From: an uncultured Cellulophaga sp.
GTDB lineage: Bacteria; Bacteroidota; Bacteroidia; Flavobacteriales; Flavobacteriaceae
DNA: 64,000 nucleotides
Direction: 5' to 3'
Assembly (NCBI GenBank): GCA_947492955.1
Contig: CANLOV010000003.1
Location: 186,001-250,000 of the forward strand
Position 1 is the first letter of the stretch. Every line of letters starts with the position of its first letter. The notes under the pieces are model-generated. The model ran no database searches. It worked only from the letters and a program-made list of their open reading frames with translations, and was not told where the DNA came from. The position numbers were made by a program, and so were the translations under genes. Shown here one piece after another: positions 10,407-18,678 of the stretch.

Positions 10407-11438
10407 ATGAAAAATATTAAACCAATAGTACTAATATTTATATTAACGATTATCTCTTGCTCTAAAAATGGTCAAGAATTTATTAGCATTGTTCAAGAAG
10501 AATCTACAAAAGATACCGATAATGATGGTATTACAGATTTTGATGAAAAAAAGGATGGTACTGACCCTCTAAATGCTGACACCGATAATGATGGGTCTAA
10601 TGATAATGAAGAAAAATCAAATGGAACAGACCCCACAAAGCCAGATAGCGATAATGATGGTGTTAATGATGGTACTGAAAAAATAGATGGTACTGACCCT
10701 TTAAAACCTGACACCGATAATGATGGATCTAATGATGGTGAAGAAAAAACAAACGAAACAGACCCTTTAAATACTGATACTGATGGTGATGGAGTTATAG
10801 ATGGAACCGAAAAAGCAGACAACACCAACCCGCTTAACAACTGTTCTTTTGTTCTTAATAACCAAACCTCTACTCCTAGTGATGCATGGAATGATGCCGA
10901 TTGTGATGCAGATAACTATACAAACAAAGAAGAAATAGAGAATGGAACTAACCCGTTAGTTTTTGATGAAGAAGAGGAAGAAATAATAGAACCTGTTACA
11001 CCTCTAGAAGTTGGCACATGGAACTTAACTAATGCAATTGTAGAAAATGGTGTAGCAACAACAACAGTAAGCAATACAGAACTTACAATACCATATGAAG
11101 CTAGCTCTACAAATGAGGATGTGCAAATAACTTTATCAGAAAACCCAAATACTATTATTAGCACAGGAACTTACACTACAATTCTTGAGTTTAATGTTTT
11201 AGGAACTGATTATAATGAAGAAATTTCATCTGACAGCCCATTAGCATCTGGTTCTTGGGAAATTAATGATAATAATTTAACCATAACATCTAACGAAGAT
11301 ACTAGTGGGAGCTACGAAATAATAGAATTAACAGAAACCACTCTAAAACTAAAAACGGAAATAGATAGAGTAATTAGAGCTGGCGGAGCAGATTTAGACA
11401 CAAAAGGCTCTCTGATTATTACTTTTGCAAGACAATAA
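10407..11438 (+). CDS. Thrombospondin type 3 repeat (calcium-binding) lipoprotein
   Basis: The 343-residue protein starts with a lipoprotein signal (ILTIISCSKNG). Residues about 35-150 form a row of TSP3-like repeats built on DTDNDGxxDxxEKxxGTDPxxP, with Asp-rich loops that bind Ca2+ in the family. After an acidic linker (EEEEEIIEP) comes a beta-rich C-terminal domain of about 145 residues beginning GTWNL, reminiscent of lipocalin-like domains in this phylum. It is probably an exported, calcium-stabilised surface protein. The gene is monocistronic with a strong terminator at 11459-11491. The repeats resemble each other in DNA, so copy number could vary between strains. Confidence 0.85.
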   Translation: MKNIKPIVLIFILTIISCSKNGQEFISIVQEESTKDTDNDGITDFDEKKDGTDPLNADTDNDGSNDNEEKSNGTDPTKPDSDNDGVNDGTEKIDGTDPLKPDTDNDGSNDGEEKTNETDPLNTDTDGDGVIDGTEKADNTNPLNNCSFVLNNQTSTPSDAWNDADCDADNYTNKEEIENGTNPLVFDEEEEEIIEPVTPLEVGTWNLTNAIVENGVATTTVSNTELTIPYEASSTNEDVQITLSENPNTIISTGTYTTILEFNVLGTDYNEEISSDSPLASGSWEINDNNLTITSNEDTSGSYEIIELTETTLKLKTEIDRVIRAGGADLDTKGSLIITFARQ

Positions 11439-11458
11439 ATAATAAACTTAATACTTTT

Positions 11459-11491
11459 AAAACCTCTTATTAAATTAATAAGAGGTTTTTT
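11459..11491 (+). terminator. Terminator after the TSP3 lipoprotein gene
   Basis: A 14-bp perfect stem (aaaacctcttatta with its complement), a 3-nt loop and a T run lie 20 nt after the stop. Confidence 0.85.
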
Positions 11492-11565
11492 GTTTTACAA
11501 TAATTACTTACTATCCTTATTGATCTAAAAAAACTATCTTTATAGAGGTATAAATTACATTTATC

Positions 11566-12432
11566 ATGAAAAGAAGAAAGTTTATTGGTACAGCTGCTAC
11601 TGCTTCTGTAGGGTTATTATCTTGTAAAAATGCAAATGCTTTGGATACAAAAAAAAATAAAGAGTTTACATTAAAAAACAATATAAACCATAGTGTGTGC
11701 CATTGGTGTTTTAATAGTATTCCCCTTGAAGATTTTCTTAAAAAATTAAATGAATTAGGAGTAAAATCTATAGATTTAATGGGTCCAGATGAATGGCCAT
11801 TATTAAAAAAATATGGTATCCATTCTTCTATGTGTAATGGTGCCGAAATAAGTCTTACAGAAGGGTTTAACGATCCTAAATATCATGAAACTCTTATAAA
11901 AAACTACACAGAGATGATTCCGAAAGTAGCCGCTGCAGGGTATACCAATCTTATATGCTTTAGTGGTAACAGAAGAGGTATGGACGATAAGATTGGTTTA
12001 CAAAACTGCGTTAAAGGGTTAAAACAAATAATGCCTTTAGCAGAAAAACATGGTGTGGTAATACAAATGGAACTTTTTAATCAACAAAATCATCCAGATT
12101 ATATGGCAGATACTTCTGCTTGGGGCATAGAACTTTGCAAACAACTTGGGTCTGATAATTTTAAATTACTTTTTGATATTTATCATATGCAAATACAAGA
12201 AGGAGATATTATAAAATCTATACAAGACAATCATAAATATTTTGGACATTACCATACTGCAGGTGTGCCAGGAAGACACGAAATAGACGAAAATCAAGAA
12301 TTATATTACCCCGCAATTATGCGTGCCATTTTAGCCACTGGCTACAAAGGCTATGTTGCACAAGAATTTATTCCGGAAAGAGAAGATATTATAGATTCTT
12401 TAAAACAAGGATTTACAATTTGTGATGTATAG
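11566..12432 (+). CDS. Hydroxypyruvate isomerase-like TIM barrel protein, probably exported
   Basis: The 288-residue protein has an N-terminal MKRRKFIGTAATA, a twin-arginine-type signal whose hydrophobic stretch ends at LLSCKNA, so it could be exported through Tat and possibly lipidated at that Cys. The body is a xylose-isomerase-like TIM barrel (AP endonuclease 2 family). Likely metal ligands are Glu in QMELFN, Asp/His in LFDIYHMQ, His in HYHTAGVPGRHE and Glu in AQEFIPE. The pattern matches hydroxypyruvate isomerase (Hyi) relatives, which interconvert hydroxypyruvate and tartronate semialdehyde, but exported versions may act on other sugars. There is no operon partner; the substrate is not provable. 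Confidence 0.75.
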   Translation: MKRRKFIGTAATASVGLLSCKNANALDTKKNKEFTLKNNINHSVCHWCFNSIPLEDFLKKLNELGVKSIDLMGPDEWPLLKKYGIHSSMCNGAEISLTEGFNDPKYHETLIKNYTEMIPKVAAAGYTNLICFSGNRRGMDDKIGLQNCVKGLKQIMPLAEKHGVVIQMELFNQQNHPDYMADTSAWGIELCKQLGSDNFKLLFDIYHMQIQEGDIIKSIQDNHKYFGHYHTAGVPGRHEIDENQELYYPAIMRAILATGYKGYVAQEFIPEREDIIDSLKQGFTICDV

Positions 12433-12476
12433 TTTTTAAAATATAGAGACAATTCTTTTTCTTAAAAACTGGTGTA

Positions 12477-12510
12477 ACTTATATTACATATAAATATTTG
12501 TAATATAAGT
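12477..12510. promoter_or_regulatory. Perfect 11-bp inverted repeat upstream of the YeeE/YedE pair (candidate operator)
   Basis: The arms acttatattac (12477-12487) and gtaatataagt (12500-12510) are exact reverse complements separated by 12 nt, ending 14 nt before the YeeE start. There is no T run and the stem is A+T-rich, so a dimeric repressor site fits better than a terminator. The spacer and right arm overlap AATATTTG, one base from the -7 consensus, where a bound regulator would block transcription. Confidence 0.55.
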
Positions 12511-12524
12511 ATGTTTGTATAAAT

Positions 12525-13091
12525 ATGTTATCTATGGAATTTATACTTAAACCTTGGCCATGGTATATATCTGGTCCTTTAATTACTAGTGTTTTAATTC
12601 TCCTTGTTCTTTTTGGAAAAACATTTGGTATGTCATCTAACTTAAGAACCTTATGTACCATAGGCGGAGCAGGTAAATACTCTGATTACTTTAAATTTAA
12701 TTGGAAACAACAACGATGGAATTTAGTTGTGGTATTAGGTGCTATTCTTGGTGGTTATATTGCTACTAATTTTTTATCTGATAATTCTGAAATATTGTTA
12801 AACGCTGAAACTATAAAAGATTTAAAAGCAATAGGTTTTAATAATATAGGTAAAACAATACTCCCTCCAGAAATTTACAACATAGATAATGCTCTAAGTT
12901 TTAAAGGGATTTCTATATTGGTTATTGCCGGTATTTTAATTGGTTTTGGAACAAGATATGCAGGCGGTTGCACTTCCGGACATGCTATAACTGGCTTAAG
13001 CAATCTTCAATTACCTTCTCTTATTGCTGTTATAGGGTTCTTTATAGGCGGATTGTTAATGACTCATTTTATTATTCCTTTAATTTTTTAA
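12525..13091 (+). CDS. YeeE/YedE family sulfur transporter subunit, first half
   Basis: The 188-residue membrane protein has about four to five hydrophobic segments and the hallmark GGCTSGHAITGL motif (about residues 147-158), whose Cys is thought to pass thiosulfate-type sulfur through TsuA (YeeE) channels. ATG 12525 gives MLSMEF; a second ATG at 12534 (MEFILKPWPWYISGP) matches where many homologues begin and is a plausible alternative. The partner half follows 5 nt later, and together the two genes equal a full-length TsuA-like transporter. A perfect palindrome upstream suggests regulated expression. Substrate (thiosulfate or another sulfur species) is inferred from family only. Confidence 0.88.
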   Translation: MLSMEFILKPWPWYISGPLITSVLILLVLFGKTFGMSSNLRTLCTIGGAGKYSDYFKFNWKQQRWNLVVVLGAILGGYIATNFLSDNSEILLNAETIKDLKAIGFNNIGKTILPPEIYNIDNALSFKGISILVIAGILIGFGTRYAGGCTSGHAITGLSNLQLPSLIAVIGFFIGGLLMTHFIIPLIF

Positions 13092-13096
13092 ACAAC

Positions 13097-13510
13097 ATGA
13101 AATTCTTAAAATATTTACTCGTTGGCATTTTCTTTGGAATTATCTTGGTAAAATCCGAAGCAGTATCATGGTATCGAATTTATGAAATGTTTAAATTTCA
13201 ATCATTCCACATGTATGGTATTATTGGTTCTGCTGTAAGTCTTGGTATTATTTCTTTATGGCTAATTAAAAAGCTAAAAATAAAAAACATTGATGGCTAT
13301 AATGCCATATTACCTCCGAAAGAAAAAGGGATTACACGTTATATCATTGGTGGTATACTTTTTGGTTTAGGTTGGGCCTTAGCTGGTGCTTGCCCTGGAC
13401 CAATGTATATATTACTAGGAACCGGAGCTTATAGTATAATAATAGTACTTGCTGCTGCTATTTTAGGAACATTTATTTATGGAGTACTAAAAAATAAATT
13501 GCCTCATTAA
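13097..13510 (+). CDS. YeeE/YedE family sulfur transporter subunit, second half
   Basis: The 137-residue membrane protein starts at ATG 13097, 5 nt after the previous stop; frames that open further upstream run inside the preceding gene and are not used. It has about four hydrophobic segments and the second family motif GGILFGLGWALAGACPGP with a conserved Cys. Flavobacteria typically encode this transporter as two half-size genes in this order. The end overlaps the convergent clpS stop by 4 nt. The function is inferred to be import of a reduced sulfur compound together with the upstream half. Confidence 0.88.
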   Translation: MKFLKYLLVGIFFGIILVKSEAVSWYRIYEMFKFQSFHMYGIIGSAVSLGIISLWLIKKLKIKNIDGYNAILPPKEKGITRYIIGGILFGLGWALAGACPGPMYILLGTGAYSIIIVLAAAILGTFIYGVLKNKLPH

Positions 13511-13782
13511 ACAATTTCCGCATTTAAACCTGCTTGTAATAATTTGCTACAACGTGGTTTTAAATCTTTATACTCTCCTGTTTTTACAGTACATTTTCCG
13601 TTATAGTGAACTATAAGCGAACATTGCTCAGCTTGCTCTGCGGTATGATCACATACATCTATTAATGTATCTATAACATGGTCAAATGTATTAACATCAT
13701 CATTAAACAATACTATCTCATTTTGTTTAACAACTTGTTCTTCTAATAGAAGCTCTTCTGAAATTTTTTCTTTAACACTCAT
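13507..13782 (-). CDS. clpS: ATP-dependent Clp protease adaptor ClpS
   Basis: ClpS delivers N-degron proteins to ClpAP or a ClpC-type unfoldase. The protein carries NEIVLFNDDVNTFDHVIDTL and AEQCSLIVHYNGKCTVKTG, the ClpS core with its substrate-binding Asn-Asp pair and His. I chose ATG 13780-13782 (MSVKEKISEELL, 91 residues), matching the usual Bacteroidota start; an ATG at 13815 would overlap prmA by 11 nt and add MYFSYMLSPEY. It follows prmA on the same strand, a common pairing. Confidence 0.93.
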   Translation of the reverse strand: MSVKEKISEELLLEEQVVKQNEIVLFNDDVNTFDHVIDTLIDVCDHTAEQAEQCSLIVHYNGKCTVKTGEYKDLKPRCSKLLQAGLNAEIV

Positions 13783-13804
13783 ATATTCAGGGCTTAACAT
13801 ATAA

Positions 13805-14644
13805 CTAAAATACATATTTTACGGCTACCCAATTATTTTTTTCTAGATTTTTTTCAAATTTTAACCCTACCTCATTACATTTTAACGATATCGCAATAAT
13901 ATCCTCTACATAAAACCCACTCAGAAAAAGAATTCCGTTTTTATTCAAAGATTTTGCATAACTAGGTATGTCTGCCAATAAAATATTTCTATTAATATTA
14001 GCTATTATTACATCGTACTTTTTGCCTTTTAACAAACTAACATCCCCTTCAAAAACATTTATTTCTTTATGGTTGTTACGTTCTACATTTTCTAGCGCAT
14101 TTACATAACACCAATTGTCTATATCTATTGCATCTACACTTTTGGCTCCTTTCATTGCTGCTAAAATGGCCAAAACACCTGTACCACTTCCCATATCTAG
14201 CGCCGATTTATTTTCAAAATCATGATTTAAGATATGCGCTAACATCATATGTGTAGTTTCATGATGCCCAGTTCCAAAACTCATTTTGGGCTCTATAACA
14301 ATATCATATTGTACTTCTGGTTTTTCATGAAAAGGAGCTCTTACAACACAAGCTTCTCCTACCTGTATAGGATTAAAATTTTGCTCCCAAGTAGCATTCC
14401 AATTTTCTTGTTCTATTGTTGCCATGACATGCTCCACCGAAAAATTTGAATGCTCAATAATTTGAATATCATTTAATATATTCTCATTCCAATCTTCTTG
14501 TTTTATATAAGCCAAAGCACCTTCTTCTGTTTCTACAAAACTTTCAAAACCAGCTTCTCCCAATTCGGCTATTAATATATCTGTAGCTGGCTCTCTAGGC
14601 GTCACCTTAAAAGTGTATTCTATATATGTTGTATTTTTTTGCAT
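13805..14644 (-). CDS. prmA: Ribosomal protein L11 methyltransferase
   Basis: PrmA trimethylates ribosomal protein L11 using S-adenosylmethionine. The 279-residue protein has the L11-recognising N-terminal ferredoxin-like domain (about residues 1-90), then PKMSFGTGHHETTHMML and the SAM-binding motif I ALDMGSGTGVLAI, with VIIANINRNIL (NPPY-like catalytic region) near residue 210. The gene lies between tpiA and clpS on the minus strand, with a TATTTTTG box 39 nt upstream. Confidence 0.95.
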   Translation of the reverse strand: MQKNTTYIEYTFKVTPREPATDILIAELGEAGFESFVETEEGALAYIKQEDWNENILNDIQIIEHSNFSVEHVMATIEQENWNATWEQNFNPIQVGEACVVRAPFHEKPEVQYDIVIEPKMSFGTGHHETTHMMLAHILNHDFENKSALDMGSGTGVLAILAAMKGAKSVDAIDIDNWCYVNALENVERNNHKEINVFEGDVSLLKGKKYDVIIANINRNILLADIPSYAKSLNKNGILFLSGFYVEDIIAISLKCNEVGLKFEKNLEKNNWVAVKYVF

Positions 14645-14683
14645 TAAGGTGATTTTATAATAATATCTATTACTTTAGAACTG

Positions 14684-14691
14684 CAAAAATA
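14684..14691 (-). promoter_or_regulatory. Candidate -7 box for prmA-clpS
   Basis: The minus strand reads TATTTTTG in the 149-nt gap between tpiA and prmA, 39 nt before the prmA ATG. No -33 TTG was seen at standard spacing. Confidence 0.35.
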
Positions 14692-14793
14692 AGAAATGCC
14701 CAACTTACCGTCTAGTTTTTAGAACGATAGTTGAGCACTAATTTTCCATTAAAATAACCTCTAAAAGATTATAGTAATATTTACTATTAAACT

Positions 14794-15543
14794 TTATATT
14801 GCTTTTATTATAGCTACAAAATCATCTGCTTTTAAAGCTGCACCACCAATTAAACCTCCGTCTACATCTGGTTTAGAAAAAATCTCTACAGCATTTGCAG
14901 GCTTTACACTTCCTCCGTATAAAATAGATACATTATTTGCTATTGAGGCATCGTAAGCTTCTGTAATTGTTTTACGTATAAATGCGTGCATTTCTTGTGC
15001 TTGTTCTGGAGATGCTGTTTCTCCTGTACCTATAGCCCATACAGGTTCGTAAGCTAAAATAATATTCTTCCACTCACTAGCTTCTACGCTAAATAATGCA
15101 TTTTTTAATTGACTTGCTACTACATTAAAATGATTATCAGATTTACGATCTTCTAACTCTTCTCCAAAGCAAAACATAACACGCATGTTTTTAGCTAAAG
15201 CTGTTGTTACTTTTTTAGCTAAAATCTCATCTGTTTCTCCAAAATATGCTCTTCTTTCAGAATGACCAATAATTGCAGTATCTATACCTACATTTAGTAA
15301 CATATCTGCAGAAATTTCTCCTGTATATGCACCACTATCTGCAAAATGCATATTCTGTGCTATTACTTGTATTGTAGAATTATCTAAACTTTGCTTTGCA
15401 CTTACTAGATTAATAAATGTAGGTGCTACCATTACTTCTGCTGTAGTATCTGGCAACTTTGCTGCAAGTTCAGTTAGTAAAGTTTCTGTCTCTACAAGGT
15501 TCTTATTCATTTTCCAATTTCCTGCAACTATTTTAGTTCTCAT
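14794..15543 (-). CDS. tpiA: Triosephosphate isomerase
   Basis: TpiA interconverts dihydroxyacetone phosphate and glyceraldehyde 3-phosphate in glycolysis. All catalytic residues are visible in the 249-residue TIM barrel: Lys in GNWKMNK (residue 11), His in IGHSERR (about 97), Glu in AYEPVWAIGTG (about 169), plus the phosphate loop LYGGSVKP and GGLIGGAAL. The start overlaps the stop of the upstream redoxin gene by 4 nt (ATGA), so translation is probably coupled within the DUF1599-DoxX-redoxin-tpiA operon. Confidence 0.97.
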   Translation of the reverse strand: MRTKIVAGNWKMNKNLVETETLLTELAAKLPDTTAEVMVAPTFINLVSAKQSLDNSTIQVIAQNMHFADSGAYTGEISADMLLNVGIDTAIIGHSERRAYFGETDEILAKKVTTALAKNMRVMFCFGEELEDRKSDNHFNVVASQLKNALFSVEASEWKNIILAYEPVWAIGTGETASPEQAQEMHAFIRKTITEAYDASIANNVSILYGGSVKPANAVEIFSKPDVDGGLIGGAALKADDFVAIIKAI

Positions 15544-16049
15544 CTATTTTCTATGTTAGTTAATTTAATTCTTAATTTTTTATCGTCTGCTTTAATAGCT
15601 TTGTGTATTAGTATTTCTCCTTTTTCATCTATGAGCATATATCTAGGAATCCAATCTAAATTTATAGCAGTAAAAATAGCAGACTCCCACCCATTAGGTG
15701 CATAATAATGTTCTCCTTGTTCTAATTTGTATTTTTCTATTCCCTTTTTCCAATTACTAAGCCCTTTATCTAATGATAGATATACAAATTTTATATTTGG
15801 ATACTTTTTTGTTAGCTTTTTAACCTTAGGCATACCAACAATACAGTCTCTACACCATGATGCCCATATATCTAAAAAAGCAACATTCCCTTTATACTTT
15901 TGCAAAATATTTTCAAAAGTAATTGTATCCCCTTCCAAGTTTAAAAAAGTATCTTCCAATGCTTCTTTAGAAAATTTAGTATCCTGCGAAAACAAGTGCG
16001 TATTCACAAATAAACACACAAAGACAATTAAGTAATATCTTTTTTTCAT
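15540..16049 (-). CDS. TlpA-like thioredoxin-fold protein, secreted
   Basis: The 169-residue protein has a cleavable signal peptide (to about residue 22, HLFSQ) and a thioredoxin fold with the redox centre WASWCRDC (Cys66, Cys69) and a cis-Pro region DWIPRYMLID. This is the TlpA/ResA type that handles disulfides in the periplasm. It lies 4 nt after the DoxX gene and overlaps tpiA by 4 nt. The DoxX-redoxin pairing suggests that they work together in envelope redox chemistry. The exact partner is unknown. Confidence 0.85.
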   Translation of the reverse strand: MKKRYYLIVFVCLFVNTHLFSQDTKFSKEALEDTFLNLEGDTITFENILQKYKGNVAFLDIWASWCRDCIVGMPKVKKLTKKYPNIKFVYLSLDKGLSNWKKGIEKYKLEQGEHYYAPNGWESAIFTAINLDWIPRYMLIDEKGEILIHKAIKADDKKLRIKLTNIENR

Positions 16050-16053
16050 TTGA

Positions 16054-17148
16054 TTAAAACGTTAAATCAGTAACATCATTATAGTGCACTTTTTGTTTTA
16101 TTGTTCCTTTTTCTAAAACTAAAATTGCTGGGTTAGAACGCACAATAGTTTTTAATGCTGTTTCATCTGTAAAATAAAACTCAAACCCTAAATTATAACC
16201 ACTAATAATTTTCTTTGATACTTTGTTAGATGATGCAGACATACCTATTACCTTATACCCTTTCCCTTTTGCAATATCTGTTACCCGTTTTATTTCTTCA
16301 AAAGCTCTATAATCACTTTTCTGTAAATCGTAGGCTACTACTATCACTAATTTGGGTTCTTGTAATAATGTTGTTGTAAAATCTTCTCCGTTTTGCTCTA
16401 TGGTAAAATCGTGTATAGGCGGTTCGTATCCTTTTTGTACTTCTGTAGTTTCTACATCTATAAACTCTCCTTCTACCGTTGGATAATCTCCTTGAGTAAC
16501 AATAATTTTTTCTTCACCATTTACCTTAAATTTCCATGCGTAATCATAAATAGCTTTCGGGGCATCTTCAGGAGTACTCATCCCCTCTTCTATATTTACA
16601 CCTATTTTATAAGGTCTAAAATCTATTGCTGGTAAATGTCTTAAAACATACACTGCGAAAATAATACAAGCAATTAATACAAAACCTGTTATAATTCTTT
16701 TCACCAAAGGAGTTAACATAGATTTTATATGTTTAATACCAACAAAAAGAATAACAATAAGAATTAATAAAATAATATCTTTAGTAAAAGATTCCCAAGG
16801 AGTTAATTTTATAGCATCTCCAAAGCATCCACAATCTGTAACTTTATTAAAATAAGCTGAATAAAAGGTTAAAAACGTAAAAAAGATAATCATTAATAAC
16901 AAACTCCATACTGTAAGCTTCTTTTTAAAACCTATTAAAAGCATTACCCCTAACAACACCTCAAGAATAACTACTATAAGAGAAATCTTTAATGCATGTG
17001 GCTCTAAAAAAGGTAGATTTAATACTCCTTGGCTAAAATATTCTTGCAATTTAAAAGAAAAACCAACAGGGTCATTTAATTTTATGAATCCACTGATAAT
17101 AAATAAAACTCCAACAATAATTCTAGAAAGTCCTACTACATATTTCAT
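16054..17148 (-). CDS. DoxX/MauE-like membrane protein (BT_3928 family)
   Basis: The 364-residue protein has an N-terminal DoxX-like module of four membrane helices (about residues 1-135), including GVLFIISGFIKLNDPVGF and a helical hairpin with YFNKVTDCGCFGDAIKL. One further helix follows at about 150-168, then a soluble part (about 230-364) resembling a thioredoxin fold without CxxC. The CGCFG motif is typical of MauE-type proteins linked to disulfide chemistry, and the next gene encodes a CxxC redoxin, supporting such a role. The start overlaps DUF1599 by 4 nt. Function is inferred from family and context only. Confidence 0.8.
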   Translation of the reverse strand: MKYVVGLSRIIVGVLFIISGFIKLNDPVGFSFKLQEYFSQGVLNLPFLEPHALKISLIVVILEVLLGVMLLIGFKKKLTVWSLLLMIIFFTFLTFYSAYFNKVTDCGCFGDAIKLTPWESFTKDIILLILIVILFVGIKHIKSMLTPLVKRIITGFVLIACIIFAVYVLRHLPAIDFRPYKIGVNIEEGMSTPEDAPKAIYDYAWKFKVNGEEKIIVTQGDYPTVEGEFIDVETTEVQKGYEPPIHDFTIEQNGEDFTTTLLQEPKLVIVVAYDLQKSDYRAFEEIKRVTDIAKGKGYKVIGMSASSNKVSKKIISGYNLGFEFYFTDETALKTIVRSNPAILVLEKGTIKQKVHYNDVTDLTF

Positions 17149-17696
17149 TCTCCTGTAAAATTTTCTTGTAAATGAATCATTGCAAAAACAGCATAGTTAA
17201 TCATATCTTGGTAGTTAGCATCTATACCCTCACTCACCAATGTTTTTCCTTCGTTATCTTCTATCTGTTTTACTCTTAAAAGTTTTTGCAAAATTAAATC
17301 TGTTAGAGAACTTACGCGCATATCTCGCCAAGCCTCTCCATAATCATGATTTTTATTTTCCATTAACGCTTTTGTTTCGGAAACATATTTATCATATAAC
17401 GGAATAGATTCTTCTAAAGAAAGGTCTGGCTGATCTACAATTCCTTTTTCTAATTGTATTAATGCCATTATAGAATAATTTATAATTCCTATAAATTCTG
17501 CGCGCTCCCCTTCATCTACCTTACGAACTGTATTTTCTTGTAAACTTCGTATTCTTTGCGCTTTTATAAAAATCTGATCTGTTAATGACGGTAGTCTTAA
17601 AATACGCCACGCACTGCCATAGTCTTTCATTTTTTTAAGAAATAAATCTCTACATATTTTTATGACAGAATCGTATTGTTTAGATGTATGCTGCAT
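17145..17696 (-). CDS. DUF1599 family protein with internal duplication
   Basis: The 183-residue protein is two copies of one unit: MKDYGSAWRILRLPSLTDQIF near residue 22 and NHDYGEAWRDMRVSSLTDLIL near residue 117, each followed by a KxxRxxxxE helix. This matches DUF1599, which I recall being renamed nucleotide modification associated domain 1; a link to nucleotide chemistry is therefore possible but unproven here. It is the first gene of the four-gene tpiA operon and is divergent from folP with a 110-nt gap, an order that I recall as conserved in Bacteroidota. Confidence 0.85.
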   Translation of the reverse strand: MQHTSKQYDSVIKICRDLFLKKMKDYGSAWRILRLPSLTDQIFIKAQRIRSLQENTVRKVDEGERAEFIGIINYSIMALIQLEKGIVDQPDLSLEESIPLYDKYVSETKALMENKNHDYGEAWRDMRVSSLTDLILQKLLRVKQIEDNEGKTLVSEGIDANYQDMINYAVFAMIHLQENFTGE

Positions 17697-17806
17697 GTAT
17701 TCTCAGTAATTTGTGTAAATTTCGCTTAAAATTTTCAATTCATCAAAGTTCAAGGTTTAAAGTTATCTTTTTTAAATAGTTGGCTTTAATTTTTAAGTAG
17801 AAAAAA

Positions 17807-18637
17807 ATGACAATTAACTGCAAAGGAAAGCTCATAGATTTAAATACCCCTGTTGTTATGGGGATTTTAAATGTTACCCCTGATTCTTTTTTTGATGGTG
17901 GCACCTATAAAGACGAGTCTTCTATTTTAAAACAAGTTGAAAAAATGTTAAATGAAGGAGCTACCTTTATAGATATTGGTGCTTATAGCTCTAGGCCTGG
18001 CGCTAAAGATATTTCTGAAGAAGAAGAATTACAACGCATTACACCTATTGTTTCGCTTCTTATTAAGAATTTTTCTGATATTTTAATTTCTATTGATACT
18101 TTTAGAAGTAAAATAGCGGATGAATGTTTACAACTTGGAGCATCTTTAATAAATGATATTTCTGCAGGAAAATTAGATACAAATATGTTTCCCATAATTG
18201 CCAAGCATAAAGTTCCGTATATTATGATGCATATGAGGGGAACTCCTAAAACCATGCAGCAAAAAACAGATTATAAAAATTTAATACCCAATATACTCTA
18301 CTATTTTTCAGAAAGAATAACAACAGCAAGAGATTTAGGTATTAACGACATTATTATTGATCCTGGTTTTGGTTTTGCAAAAACAATAGCGCAGAATTAT
18401 GAAATACTACAACACTTAAATGTATTTAATACTTTAAATACCCCAATTTTAGCTGGACTTAGTAGAAAATCTATGATTTATAAAACTTTAAACACCAATG
18501 CCGCAAATGCTTTAAATGGCACAACAGCACTAAATATGATTGCTTTGCAGAACAGTGCAAAGATTTTACGTGTACACGATGTAAAAGAAGCAAATGAATG
18601 TATAAAACTATATAAAGAATTAAATTATATCGAATAA
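17807..18637 (+). CDS. folP: Dihydropteroate synthase
   Basis: FolP condenses p-aminobenzoate with 6-hydroxymethyl-dihydropterin diphosphate in folate synthesis and is the sulfonamide target. The 276-residue TIM barrel carries the two signatures PVVMGILNVTPDSFFDGG (about residues 15-32) and FIDIGAYSSRPGA (about 55-67), then PYIMMHMRG, IIDPGFGFAKT and LAGLSRKS. It is divergent from the DUF1599 operon and is followed 41 nt later by cdaA. folE, the first committed enzyme of pterin synthesis, also lies in this window at 40.2 kb but is not linked. Confidence 0.96.
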   Translation: MTINCKGKLIDLNTPVVMGILNVTPDSFFDGGTYKDESSILKQVEKMLNEGATFIDIGAYSSRPGAKDISEEEELQRITPIVSLLIKNFSDILISIDTFRSKIADECLQLGASLINDISAGKLDTNMFPIIAKHKVPYIMMHMRGTPKTMQQKTDYKNLIPNILYYFSERITTARDLGINDIIIDPGFGFAKTIAQNYEILQHLNVFNTLNTPILAGLSRKSMIYKTLNTNAANALNGTTALNMIALQNSAKILRVHDVKEANECIKLYKELNYIE

Positions 18638-18678
18638 GAACTCAGGTATTTTTTCTACTTTTACAAAAACCACTGTAA

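Noticed and set aside
10493-10840. Minus-strand frame of Ser/Pro/Val repeats opposite the TSP3 gene
   Set aside because: It is the mirror of the Asp-rich TSP3 repeats on the plus strand, which carry a lipoprotein signal and recognisable motifs.
12968-13096. Upstream extension of the second YeeE/YedE half
   Set aside because: It runs out of frame inside the first half gene; ATG 13097 lies right after the first stop and matches the family start.
13783-13815. Longer start for clpS
   Set aside because: It would overlap prmA by 11 nt and add residues not seen in ClpS; MSVKEK fits the family.
14699-14738. Imperfect inverted repeat after prmA upstream region, considered as a tpiA terminator
   Set aside because: The stem is broken by mismatches and has no T run on the minus strand.
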